Assembly: GCA_963728965.1 (NCBI GenBank)
Contig: CAVSMH010000006.1
Span: 62,001 to 126,000 of the forward strand
From: DASQZT01 sp963728965
GTDB lineage: Bacteria; Acidobacteriota; Terriglobia; Bryobacterales; Bryobacteraceae
Direction: 5' to 3'
DNA length: 64,000 bases
Positions 52,451-62,951 of the stretch are shown piece by piece. Below the pieces are notes generated by a model. It was given only the letters and a program-made list of their open reading frames with translations. It was not told the DNA's origin and made no database searches. Positions within the stretch are counted from its first letter, which is position 1; each line of letters opens with the position of its first letter. The translations under genes were made by a program, and so were the position numbers.

Positions 52451-53494
52451 TTGCCGACCAACAAGCAGATCCGCTACCGCGATGCGGGCGTGGATATTGA
52501 TGAAGCCGACCGCGCCGTCTCTGCCATCCGGAAGTTCGCCCGCCAGACGTTCACCAGTGGTGTCCTTACCGATATCGGATCGTTCGGAGCCGCGTTCCAA
52601 CTCTCCGGTTTTCGCAAACCCGTACTGGTCAGTTCGGCCGACGGCGTGGGGACGAAACTCAAGATCGCTTTTCTTACCGGCCGGCACGATACGGTAGGAG
52701 AGGACCTGGTAAATCACTGCGTAAACGATATCGCCGTGCAGGGCGCGATACCGCTGTTCTTTCTGGATTACTTCGCAGTAGGCAAACTGAATGCGGAGGT
52801 CGCCGCCGCCGTGGTTTCGGGAATCGCGCGCGGCTGCCGCCGGAATCGGTGCGCCCTGATTGGCGGCGAGACCGCCGAAATGCCGGGCTTGTATGCCGAA
52901 TCGGAATACGACCTGGCCGGGTTCATCGTGGGGGCGGCGGAGCGGACGCAATTGCTCACCGCGCGGCGGGTGCGCGAGGGCGATGTGCTGCTGGCGCTGC
53001 CTTCGACGGGGCTGCACACCAACGGGTACTCGCTGGCGCGGAAACTGCTCTTCGAAGTGGCGGGCTACGGTCCCAAGACGCTGCTGCCGGAGGTGGGCGC
53101 CACGGTGGGCGACGCGCTGCTGGTGGTCCATCGCAGCTACCTGAAGCCCATCCGCACCCTGCTGGACGCGGGCCTGCTGCACGGCGCGGCCCACATCACC
53201 GGCGGCGGCATCACCGGCAACACTCCCCGCATGCTGCCCGAGAATATGACGGCGGCCATCGACACTACGGCCTGGCGCATTCCGCCGATTTTCGAGGTGT
53301 TGCGGCGCACCGGCAACATTCCGGACGATGACTTCCGCCGCACCTTCAACCTGGGCGTCGGCATGATCTTCGCGGTACCGGCGCGCGGGGCGGCACGCGC
53401 CGAGGGGTTGCTTTCCGGCATGGCTGAGTTGCCGTTTCGGATCGGCAGTGTGGTTGCGCGGAAGCGCGGGCATCCACGCGTGGAGTACCGATGA
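52451..53494 (+). CDS. purM: Phosphoribosylformylglycinamidine cyclo-ligase
   Basis: 347 residues, full length. RYRDAGVDIDEADRAV is the conserved N-terminus, followed by VSSADGVGTKLKIAF (ATP-binding), LIGGETAEMPG and STGLHTNGYSLARKLLF. PurM makes AIR from FGAM in de novo purine synthesis. The start is TTG at 52451, the only start codon consistent with the conserved beginning; a TATACT (52440-52445) lies so close that the message may be leaderless. The purN gene follows with an ATGA overlap. Confidence 0.95.
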   Translation: MPTNKQIRYRDAGVDIDEADRAVSAIRKFARQTFTSGVLTDIGSFGAAFQLSGFRKPVLVSSADGVGTKLKIAFLTGRHDTVGEDLVNHCVNDIAVQGAIPLFFLDYFAVGKLNAEVAAAVVSGIARGCRRNRCALIGGETAEMPGLYAESEYDLAGFIVGAAERTQLLTARRVREGDVLLALPSTGLHTNGYSLARKLLFEVAGYGPKTLLPEVGATVGDALLVVHRSYLKPIRTLLDAGLLHGAAHITGGGITGNTPRMLPENMTAAIDTTAWRIPPIFEVLRRTGNIPDDDFRRTFNLGVGMIFAVPARGAARAEGLLSGMAELPFRIGSVVARKRGHPRVEYR

Positions 53495-54090
53495 AGCGTC
53501 TCGGGATTCTGCTGTCCGGCCGCGGATCGAATTTCGAGGCGATCGCGGACCAGGTGGCCGCCGGAGCCGTCAACGCCGAGATTGCCGTGGTGATCTCCAA
53601 CCGTACGGAGGCACGCGGCCTCGAATCGGCCCGACGGCGCGGGCTGAATGCCGTTTTGCTTCCGTCCAAGGGCCTCGACCGGGAAGTCTACGACCGCATG
53701 GTGATCGCGGAGCTGAAGAAAGAGAAGGTGGATCTCGTGTGCCTGGCCGGGTTCATGCGGCTGCTCAGCGCCGCCTTCATCCGCGAGTTCCCCAATCGCA
53801 TCCTGAACATCCACCCGTCGCTACTGCCGGCCTTTCCAGGCCTGGACGCGCAGCACCAGGCGTTCGATCATGGGGTGAAGATCACCGGATGCACGGTGCA
53901 CTTTGTGGACGAAGAGCTGGATGCCGGCCCGATCGTGATTCAGGCGGCCGTACCGGTGGCGGACGATGATACCGTGGCGACCCTATCGGCACGGATTCTG
54001 AAAGAGGAACACCGTATCTATTCCGAGGCGATCCGCATCGTCCTGAGCGGGAACTACGCGATCTTAGGCCGCCGCGTCATCCTGAGCTGA
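53491..54090 (+). CDS. purN: Phosphoribosylglycinamide formyltransferase
   Basis: 199 residues. GILLSGRGSNFEAI is the N-terminal nucleotide-binding loop; CLAGFMRLLSAAFI, NIHPSLLPAFPGLDAQ (catalytic His and adjacent residues) and HFVDEELDAGPIVIQ (catalytic Asp) are all canonical. It transfers formyl from 10-formyl-THF to GAR in purine synthesis. The ATG at 53491 overlaps the purM stop. Its last 37 bp are overlapped by a convergent small gene. Confidence 0.95.
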   Translation: MKRLGILLSGRGSNFEAIADQVAAGAVNAEIAVVISNRTEARGLESARRRGLNAVLLPSKGLDREVYDRMVIAELKKEKVDLVCLAGFMRLLSAAFIREFPNRILNIHPSLLPAFPGLDAQHQAFDHGVKITGCTVHFVDEELDAGPIVIQAAVPVADDDTVATLSARILKEEHRIYSEAIRIVLSGNYAILGRRVILS

Positions 54091-54335
54091 AGGAATTCCG
54101 ATAGTTTCATGGGTGGGCCGGGGCCGGTCTCCAATTGCTTTTCCACCGCTTTCAAATACTGGCGCAGAATCTCCGTGCGCCGGCGCGATTCGATCTCGCA
54201 GTTCTGCATATCGAGGAGGATTTCCACCTCCCACGGCTGGAACGTGGTCCGCGGAATGCTGCCGCGCAGGATCTCGTTCATCAGCTTGCGGAAGCGATTC
54301 AACATCAGTTCGAGTGCAATGATATCTTCCGACAT
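54054..54335 (-). CDS. Small uncharacterised helical protein
   Basis: 93 residues beginning MSEDIIALELMLNRFRKLMNEI, with a predicted helix pair, a middle PWEVEILLDMQNCEIESRRRTEIL and a basic C-terminus. No domain recognised. The composition (balanced charge, codon use like its neighbours) supports a real gene. It is transcribed on the minus strand and overlaps the 3' end of purN by 37 bp. The upstream gene on the same strand is the esterase 80 bp away. Function unknown; the name is descriptive only. Confidence 0.6.
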   Translation of the reverse strand: MSEDIIALELMLNRFRKLMNEILRGSIPRTTFQPWEVEILLDMQNCEIESRRRTEILRQYLKAVEKQLETGPGPPMKLSEFLQLRMTRRPKIA

Positions 54336-54415
54336 TCCATAGGGTGAATCGGCGGGAGACGCTGAAAACTGTAGGTCTGTTGAGGCCCAAGCGCATTTTT
54401 TGGGAGGCCGGGGCT

Positions 54416-56287
54416 CTACTGCCGGGGCGCTTCGTCCGGCCGGTACCACACCGGGAACTCGATGGCGGCATAACGCACCTGGTGGTTGGGGGCGTGCGGC
54501 ACCAGGACCCGCGCCAGCATATGCACGATGTGACCCGGCGAGCAGTCGGCGCGGACCATGGGAAGCGAGTAAATGGCCGAAACGCCGGCATGATCGTAAC
54601 TGTCCCAGGAATCCAGGCCGCGCACGCTATTGATGATGCAGGGGTCGTTGGTGAACAGTTCCGCGGCACGCATGGCCGCTCCGTCGGGAAGGAGTAGCGC
54701 GAAGCCTTCTCCTGGCGCCGCCTGGCCGTCCTGATTTCCCTGGCCCAGGGTGACCTGCGCGGTCTGGACCGCATGTTGATAGACCTCGAGCGTCTGGCCA
54801 TCGGCGATGTGCATGTCCTTTACCGGGGGCGCCGGCGGAAACAGCGGCAGCGCGAAGGACATTCGGTTGGCGCCCTCGGCGGCCGTTATCTTCAGCACGG
54901 CGCGCGACGGGTCGGCGACGTTCGCGGTGACGATGAGTTCTGCCGATTCGGCCGGGGATAGCCCGAACAGGCGGCTGGCCGCGGGTTCGAACGTAACGGA
55001 CTCATCGGGGCTGGACCACTGGATGGTGGTGGTTCCGGAACGCGCCTGTCCCTTATTGAGGAACTTCACCCGCAGCTTGAGCGGCGCTCCGGCCGTGGCC
55101 CATGCCGCGTCGGCCGCTTCGCAGCCGATCATGGTCACGACCGGCTCGGCCGATACCCCCACCTCGTAGGCATCGCCATCGAGGTCGAAATTGAGGCGGC
55201 CGCGGGCGTCCGCTCTCAAAGTTGTGCGCCGCACATTGCCGTCGCTCAACCGGATGTAGGTGACAGGGTGCGCGGAGCCGGGCGGATAAAGCGGCGCCGA
55301 GGAGATGCCGAGCTTGATGTGCCGGATGGCCGTGCCGCCGGGCACCCATTCCCGCACGGCCGAGCGAAAGCCGAAGCGTCCGGCGTTTTCGAGCACCGTG
55401 AAACCGGGCTGTTTGCGGTCGGAAACGACCTCCCAGCCCCACACGCTGAAATTCGGATACACGTCGGCGTGCGAGAAAACGGCCGGTTTGGGCAGCGGGT
55501 TGGCGAACGCCTGCATATGGAAGTCGAGGGTTTTGCCGACGCTCGCCGCCACATGGCCGGCGTCGAAGGCCTCAGTCTCGTGCCCTGTCCGGGAAAACAG
55601 CCAGATCGAGTTCAGGCGCTGGTGATAGAACTGCCGGAAGTCGCCGGCGGCGGTCACCAGGCGCGTGCGGACCCCGTCGTAATTGCCGTAAACGTCATCG
55701 AGGTTGTACTCGAGATCGAGGTCCCGAGGGCCCACCGACGCCGCGGTGTTCCCCATGAAACTGGACGCGCTCGACACCAGGTCGGGAAACTTGCCGCCGA
55801 TCCAGAGCGCCAGGAAGCCGCCCGACGAGAACCCCGAAACGGCGCGCTGGTCGCGGTTGGCCAGGGTGCGCAGGTGATGATCCACCTCATCGACGAGTTC
55901 CGGAAAATAGAGTGGATATTCGCCGGTGGTCTCGATGGGACCGGCATTGATGGCAATCACATCGTGCGTCGCTACGTAAGCGGCGATGATGGCCTCCCGC
56001 TGTTCGTCGCCCTGCTCGTAGCCGTGCAGCCAGTAGATCACCGGATAGCGCTTCTGCGATGCCGAATACGCGGGGGGAAGGATGGCGCGGTAGGTGCGCG
56101 TGCCGCTCAGAACCTGGCTGTCGTGGGACATGTCGCGGATGACGGCCGGCGCGGGAGCCTGGACGATGTGGGGTGCCGTCGGGGATGCCGCCTGATACGC
56201 GCCTGCCGTGAGCGCAACCAGGCCGAGAAGTAGTCGCACTCTTGAACGAGTACCACTTCCACCGGGGTGCCGCAAGGTTGCATCCAT
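54416..56287 (-). CDS. Secreted alpha/beta-hydrolase (putative esterase) with Ig-like C-terminal region
   Basis: 623 residues. A signal-like hydrophobic segment (about 18-34) precedes an esterase D-like domain: SGTRTYRAILPPAYSAS, YPVIYWLHGYEQGDEQ, and the nucleophile elbow GFSSGGFLALW (GxSxG). A candidate catalytic His lies in DAGHVAASVG. From about residue 390 the protein has beta-rich segments resembling CARDB/Ig-like domains (for example GAPLKLRVKFLNKGQ). It probably hydrolyses esters of plant or microbial polymers outside the cytoplasm. Divergent from rpiB with 42 bp between starts. Confidence 0.8.
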   Translation of the reverse strand: MDATLRHPGGSGTRSRVRLLLGLVALTAGAYQAASPTAPHIVQAPAPAVIRDMSHDSQVLSGTRTYRAILPPAYSASQKRYPVIYWLHGYEQGDEQREAIIAAYVATHDVIAINAGPIETTGEYPLYFPELVDEVDHHLRTLANRDQRAVSGFSSGGFLALWIGGKFPDLVSSASSFMGNTAASVGPRDLDLEYNLDDVYGNYDGVRTRLVTAAGDFRQFYHQRLNSIWLFSRTGHETEAFDAGHVAASVGKTLDFHMQAFANPLPKPAVFSHADVYPNFSVWGWEVVSDRKQPGFTVLENAGRFGFRSAVREWVPGGTAIRHIKLGISSAPLYPPGSAHPVTYIRLSDGNVRRTTLRADARGRLNFDLDGDAYEVGVSAEPVVTMIGCEAADAAWATAGAPLKLRVKFLNKGQARSGTTTIQWSSPDESVTFEPAASRLFGLSPAESAELIVTANVADPSRAVLKITAAEGANRMSFALPLFPPAPPVKDMHIADGQTLEVYQHAVQTAQVTLGQGNQDGQAAPGEGFALLLPDGAAMRAAELFTNDPCIINSVRGLDSWDSYDHAGVSAIYSLPMVRADCSPGHIVHMLARVLVPHAPNHQVRYAAIEFPVWYRPDEAPRQ

Positions 56288-56329
56288 TCACACAGGATGT
56301 GCGGGGCCGCCCCTGGTATCATCGTGGCT

Positions 56330-56782
56330 ATGAACGTAGCGGTTGCCAGCGATCACGCGGGCTTTGCGCTGAAGGCGCGAGTGATGGACGAACTTCGGAA
56401 ACTGGGGCACGAGGCAATCGACCTGGGCACCGATTCCACCGATCCCGTCGATTATCCGGATTACGCCAAAGCGGTTGCCGATGCCGTCCTGTCCGGCCGC
56501 GCCGCGCGTGCCGTGCTGCTGTGCGGTTCGGGCGCCGGAGCGTGTGTGGCGGCCAACAAATTCCGCGGCATTCGTGCGGCCACCTGCCATGACAGCTTCT
56601 CGGCCCGCCAGTGCGTGGAGGACGACGATGTCAACATCCTGTGCCTCGGCGCGCGGGTAGTGGGACCGGAACTGGCGGCGGACCTTGTGCGCGACTACAT
56701 CCAGGCGCAGTTTTCCGGCGCCGAACGGCACCGACGGCGGCTCGGCAAAATTGCCGGGTTTGAGGCCAGTTTCGGCAAGTAG
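56330..56782 (+). CDS. rpiB: Ribose-5-phosphate isomerase B
   Basis: 150 residues. MNVAVASDHAGFALK is the conserved start with the substrate-binding Asp8/His9, and LLCGSGAGACVAANKFRGIRA contains the catalytic-region Cys65 of the RpiB/LacA/LacB family. It interconverts ribose-5-phosphate and ribulose-5-phosphate in the pentose phosphate pathway. The start ATG at 56330 fits this N-terminus; the open frame upstream is not coding. The yjbQ gene follows with a 2-bp gap. Confidence 0.93.
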   Translation: MNVAVASDHAGFALKARVMDELRKLGHEAIDLGTDSTDPVDYPDYAKAVADAVLSGRAARAVLLCGSGAGACVAANKFRGIRAATCHDSFSARQCVEDDDVNILCLGARVVGPELAADLVRDYIQAQFSGAERHRRRLGKIAGFEASFGK

Positions 56783-56784
56783 AA

Positions 56785-57204
56785 ATGGCTGCGATCCAGA
56801 AGGAAGTCACGGTTTCGACGCGCGGCCGCTGCGACGTCCTGGACATCACCAGCCAGGTGGCGCGCATCGTCGCCGCGAGCGGGATACAGACAGGCATCGT
56901 CAACGTCTCCGGGGTGGGTTCGACGCTGGGCATCACCACGCTCGAATTCGAGCCGGGGTGCGTGTCCGACCTGAAACGCGCGCTCGAGAAGATCGCGCCA
57001 TCGAACACCGACTACGCGCACAACGCGAAGTGGGGCGACGAAAACGGCTACTCGCACCTGCGCAGCGCGCTCATGGGAACCACCAGGAGTTACCCGGTGG
57101 CCGACGGCAAGGTGCGCACCGGCACCTGGCAGCAGATCGTGCTCTGCGATTTCGACGACCGCCCGCGCGAGCGCCAGGTCATCGTAACGGTAATCGGAGA
57201 GTAA
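56785..57204 (+). CDS. yjbQ: YjbQ family protein (UPF0047)
   Basis: 139 residues. GIVNVSGVGSTLGITTLEFEPG and AHNAKWGDENGYSHLRSALMG are the two family signatures, the latter with the conserved His/Asp/Asn cluster. The protein is annotated as a secondary thiamine-phosphate synthase, although in vivo function is not certain. It begins 2 bp after rpiB and is probably co-transcribed. Here the family first variant has GVGSTLG where others have G-HTTA; this does not affect the assignment. Confidence 0.9.
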   Translation: MAAIQKEVTVSTRGRCDVLDITSQVARIVAASGIQTGIVNVSGVGSTLGITTLEFEPGCVSDLKRALEKIAPSNTDYAHNAKWGDENGYSHLRSALMGTTRSYPVADGKVRTGTWQQIVLCDFDDRPRERQVIVTVIGE

Positions 57205-57246
57205 CGCCGGCGCACGCCGCGGCAGACCGGAGTGACGGTGCCACGG

Positions 57247-58935
57247 CTACGGGCGCGCGGCTGGGGTTGTGGTGAAGTACGGATCGGGTTCGGGCACGGC
57301 CGCGCCGTCTTTGCGCGGGTCGGACGCGCCGTAGTTGATACCCTTGGCGGAATCGTGAATCACGGCCTGCCCGCCGCCCATCTCGTTGGAAAAATCGCCG
57401 ACTACTTTAAGCTGGTGCCCTTTCGCCGTCAGCGCCTGGAACACAGCGGGCGCGATGCGGTTTTCGACCAGGACGTCGCAGCCGCCGAACGTCTTCTTGG
57501 TGAATCGCGGCGTCTCCAGCGCCATCTGGATATTCATCCCGTGGTCCACGATGTTGGAGACGAATTGAGCGTGTGCCTGGGCCTGGTTCAGGCCGCCCAT
57601 GATGCCGAACCCGATGTGGGTGTCGCCCTTTTCCATGAAGCCTGGAATGATGGTGTGAAACGGCCGTTTGCGGGGCGCCAGCGCGTTGGGATGGTTCGGG
57701 TCCAGATCGAACAGCGCGCCGCGATTCTGAAGCGCGAAGCCGTAATCGTCCACCACCACCTTCGATCCGAAATGCAGGTACACGCTCTGGATGAGCGACA
57801 CGATATTGCCGTCGCGATCCACGGCCGAAAGGTAAATGGTGTCGCCGTGGATGTGGGTGGGGTCCCCCGGGGAGACGTCGCATCGCGCCTTTTCGGGGTC
57901 GATGAGTTTCGCCCGTTCGCGCGCGTAGGCCATCGAGATCATGCCGTCCACCGGCACCTTGCTGAAGCGCATGTCCGCCACGTAGCGGCGCAAGTCCTGA
58001 TAGGCCAGCTTCTGCGCCTCGATCTGGGTATGCAACTCTTCGCTGCCGCGCGATTTCCAGGAAGGAATCGGGAATTGCGAAAAGAGGTTGAGCATCTGGA
58101 TGGTGGCGATACCCTGCCCGTTGGGCGGCAACTCGTACACCTTCCATCCGCGATATTCGGTGGAGATCGGCTGCACCCATTCGGCTTGGAATTCGGCCAG
58201 GTCGGCCAGCGCCATTTTCCCGCCGAGGCGGTCGCTCGTTCTTAGAATGGCCTTGGCGATGGCGCCGCGATAGAACGCGGCCTCGCCTTGGGATGCGATC
58301 AGGCGCAAAGCTGACGCCATCTGGGGATTGCGGAACATCTGTCCGACGGCCGGAGTGGCGCCATCGATCAGGAAGACGCGTCGGGCGTTCGGATCGCGCT
58401 CGAGCGTGTTCTGCTCTTCTTTCCAGCCGGCGCTGATGATCTCGGTCACCGGAAATCCGTGTTCGGCGTGATAGATGGCTGGCTGAAACACGTCTTTCCA
58501 CGGCAACTTGCCAAAACGCTTGTGGAGTTTAGCCCAACCGTCCACGCACCCTGGCACGGTGACGGACTGAATGCCCTCCTGCGGCATGCTGGTATGGCCC
58601 ATGGCTTTCAACGTGTCGATGGTGAGGGCTTTGGGCGCCCACCCGCTGGCGTTGATGGCGGTGAGCTTACCGGTTTTGGCTTCCCAGAAAATGGCAAACA
58701 GGTCGCCGCCGATCCCGCAGCTTTCGGGCTCCACGACGCCGAGCGTGGCATTGGCCGCAATGGCCGCATCCATGGCCGAACCGCCGCGCGCCAGGATCTG
58801 GGCTCCGGCCTGGGAGGCCAGCGTCTGACTGGTGGCGACGATGCCGCCATCGGAGATCACCATGGACCGGGCTTGCGATCGATCCTGCGCGTGTATGGCC
58901 GCGACCAGCATGAGTCCCCCGAGCAGAATTCGCAT
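57247..58935 (-). CDS. Gamma-glutamyltransferase family protein (secreted)
   Basis: 562 residues. Signal peptide 1-16 (ends IHAQ). GGSAMDAAIAANATLGVVEPESCGIGGD is the family start (split here: NATLGVVEPESCGIGG), and the autocatalytic Thr is in HGDTIYLSAVDRDGN, which would begin the small subunit after self-cleavage. NEMGGGQAVI near the end is also conserved. The proenzyme would be processed into two chains in the periplasm and hydrolyse or transfer gamma-glutamyl groups. Convergent with yjbQ; divergent from the amidohydrolase gene with 55 bp between starts. Confidence 0.92.
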   Translation of the reverse strand: MRILLGGLMLVAAIHAQDRSQARSMVISDGGIVATSQTLASQAGAQILARGGSAMDAAIAANATLGVVEPESCGIGGDLFAIFWEAKTGKLTAINASGWAPKALTIDTLKAMGHTSMPQEGIQSVTVPGCVDGWAKLHKRFGKLPWKDVFQPAIYHAEHGFPVTEIISAGWKEEQNTLERDPNARRVFLIDGATPAVGQMFRNPQMASALRLIASQGEAAFYRGAIAKAILRTSDRLGGKMALADLAEFQAEWVQPISTEYRGWKVYELPPNGQGIATIQMLNLFSQFPIPSWKSRGSEELHTQIEAQKLAYQDLRRYVADMRFSKVPVDGMISMAYARERAKLIDPEKARCDVSPGDPTHIHGDTIYLSAVDRDGNIVSLIQSVYLHFGSKVVVDDYGFALQNRGALFDLDPNHPNALAPRKRPFHTIIPGFMEKGDTHIGFGIMGGLNQAQAHAQFVSNIVDHGMNIQMALETPRFTKKTFGGCDVLVENRIAPAVFQALTAKGHQLKVVGDFSNEMGGGQAVIHDSAKGINYGASDPRKDGAAVPEPDPYFTTTPAARP

Positions 58936-58990
58936 GATTCCAGATGATAACAGGTGCCGGGCAGGCTGGGCCGGGATACCATTCGAATGT

Positions 58991-60274
58991 ATGAAACGCC
59001 ACCGACGGTTGGTACCGCTGTTGCCGTTGCTGCTCGCCGCGTGCTCCGCTTCGCATCCGCCGCCGGCCGATCCGGAACTGGCCGCGGAAATTCAAGACAT
59101 CCGGGCCATCGACAATCACGCGCATCCGGTGCGCGTGGTGGCGCCGGGCGAGGCGCCCGATCGCGGGTTCGACGCCCTTCCGGTGGACCACATGGAGCCG
59201 CAATCGGACCCGGTGAGAGTGCGCCCTGGCATGCCGCTCTTGCTGGAGGCAACGCGCACGCTCTACGGCTCGGCATCCAAGTCCCGCACCATCGAGGAGA
59301 AAGGCGAATCGTATCCGGCATGGGTGCTCGACCGGATGGGGGTGGAGACCATGCTGGCGAATCGCGTCGGGATGGGCACTTCCATCCAGCCACCCCGCTT
59401 CCGATGGGTACCGTACGCCGACGCGCTGCTGTTCCCACTCGATAACGGGAAACTGGCGGCGCGCAATCCCGACCGTACAGCATTTTTCGCCCTGGAGGAC
59501 GCGTTGTTGAAGCGGTACCTTGGCGAAGCGAACTTGACGGCCCCACCTGCGACGCTGGCCGAGTATCTGTCCCGCGTGGTGACGCCGATCCTCGAACGGC
59601 ACAAAGCGGGCGGCGCGGTTGCGGAGAAATTCGAAGCGGCCTATTTGCGCTCGCTGGGATTCGACGCGGTGGAGCGGCCGGCGGCGGAGCATGTCTATTC
59701 GCAATTCGTTCGCAAAGGGCCGCCATCGGAGGCGGAATACAAACCGCTGCAGGACTTCCTGTTCCGCTACATCGCCGCGGAGTGCGGGCGGCTGGGCATG
59801 GCGGTGCACCTGCACACCATGGCCGGCGCGGGCGGATATTTCGATGTCGGCGGAGCGAATCCGCTGCTGCTCGAACCGGTGTTGAACGACCCGGCGCTGC
59901 GCAAGACCAATCTCGTGATGGTGCACGGCGGCTGGCCCTTCACGCGCGAAATCACCGCGCTACTGACCAAGCCCAACGCTTACCTGGATTTCTCGGCCGA
60001 GACGCTGGTGCTGGAACCAGCCACGGTAGCCGGGTTCCTCCGCCAGTGGCTGGAGTTCGTTCCCGAGAAGGTGATGTTCGCGACCGACGCTTACCCGTAC
60101 AGCAACGAACTGGGGTGGGAGGAATCGGGATGGATCGCGGCGCGCGCGGGACGGCAGGCACTGGCCATCGCGCTCACCGGTATGCTGCGAGACGGAGAGA
60201 TCAGCCGCGCGCGGGCGTCCGAACTGGCCCGCCTGGTACTCCGAGAGAACGCCCGAAAGCTGTACGGGTTGTAG
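58991..60274 (+). CDS. Amidohydrolase-family lipoprotein (TIM barrel)
   Basis: 427 residues. The lipobox LLLAACS (Cys18) marks a lipoprotein. The metal-dependent hydrolase barrel begins with IDNHAHPVRV, the HxH motif of amidohydrolase 2-type enzymes. HLHTMAGAGGYFDV, MVHGGWPFTREI and FATDAYPYSNELGW supply the remaining metal-ligand positions (His, His, Asp). The substrate is unknown; a decarboxylase- or amidase-like role is possible. The start at 58991 is fixed by the signal peptide. Convergent with acs, 18 bp between stops. Confidence 0.85.
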   Translation: MKRHRRLVPLLPLLLAACSASHPPPADPELAAEIQDIRAIDNHAHPVRVVAPGEAPDRGFDALPVDHMEPQSDPVRVRPGMPLLLEATRTLYGSASKSRTIEEKGESYPAWVLDRMGVETMLANRVGMGTSIQPPRFRWVPYADALLFPLDNGKLAARNPDRTAFFALEDALLKRYLGEANLTAPPATLAEYLSRVVTPILERHKAGGAVAEKFEAAYLRSLGFDAVERPAAEHVYSQFVRKGPPSEAEYKPLQDFLFRYIAAECGRLGMAVHLHTMAGAGGYFDVGGANPLLLEPVLNDPALRKTNLVMVHGGWPFTREITALLTKPNAYLDFSAETLVLEPATVAGFLRQWLEFVPEKVMFATDAYPYSNELGWEESGWIAARAGRQALAIALTGMLRDGEISRARASELARLVLRENARKLYGL

Positions 60275-60292
60275 GGGCGGCGGCAGGAGCCG

Positions 60293-62224
<1,932 letters not shown>

Positions 62225-62315
62225 AGCCGTGATCTTACCAGATCAGGGGTAGGCGGTCGCAGGCAAAGCTCAAGGCGGTCCGGCGGTCCTGTACAGATCG
62301 GCGCAGTGTGCCGCG

Positions 62316-62951
62316 TTAGACGATCAGCACAGTGAGCTGACCCGGACCGTGGACTCCGCGCACCAGGATCTGCTCGATATCCGCGGTGCGGCTAGGGCCG
62401 GTAATCAGCACCATCGAGCTCGAAGCGTCGGCTGCATTCGGCAGCACCGCAAACAGCTCGTCGAGCCCGGTCAGAATGCGCTCCCGCGGAACCACGGCGA
62501 TGTGGGCCGGCGGCAGCAGTGAAATCAACCGCGCCTCCCGCTGAGTGGAGAGCATCACCAGGGTGCCCGTATCCGCCAGGGCGTAGTCCGCGCTGGTGAT
62601 CCCGACGTCCGCCGCGGCGCACGCCCGGCGCAGCTCGTCACGGTCGGTAATGCCCGACTGGACACCTGGAAGCCGGGTGATTCCGCACTCGGCCAGCAGC
62701 GGCGCGTTCGAGGCTACCGCGGTCTTGCCCAGGATGGCTTGCCGCACGAACGCGAGCGGATCCCTGCCGCAGGATGCCTTTCCGGCGAGGGCCTCGATGC
62801 GGGTGATCATGCTGGCGATGCGCGCGTCGACGGTTGTTTCGGGGCTTGCCTCGGGCACGCGGATGCGCACCGGCGGCGGCACGGCGGGCGGCTGTCCGGC
62901 GCTCCGCCCGATGGCCGTGCGCACGCGATGCAGGATATTGTCGCGGGACAT
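62316..62951 (-). CDS. lutC: LutC/YkgG-family lactate-utilisation protein
   Basis: 211 residues with the LUD domain: GITSADYALADTGTLVMLS and HIAVVPRERIL are the conserved motifs. LutC acts with LutA and LutB in oxidising L-lactate to pyruvate. The ATG at 62951 shares a base with the lutB TGA (TGATG), so the two are co-translated. The N-terminal region (about 15-35) is proline-rich and variable. Confidence 0.88.
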   Translation of the reverse strand: MSRDNILHRVRTAIGRSAGQPPAVPPPVRIRVPEASPETTVDARIASMITRIEALAGKASCGRDPLAFVRQAILGKTAVASNAPLLAECGITRLPGVQSGITDRDELRRACAAADVGITSADYALADTGTLVMLSTQREARLISLLPPAHIAVVPRERILTGLDELFAVLPNAADASSSMVLITGPSRTADIEQILVRGVHGPGQLTVLIV

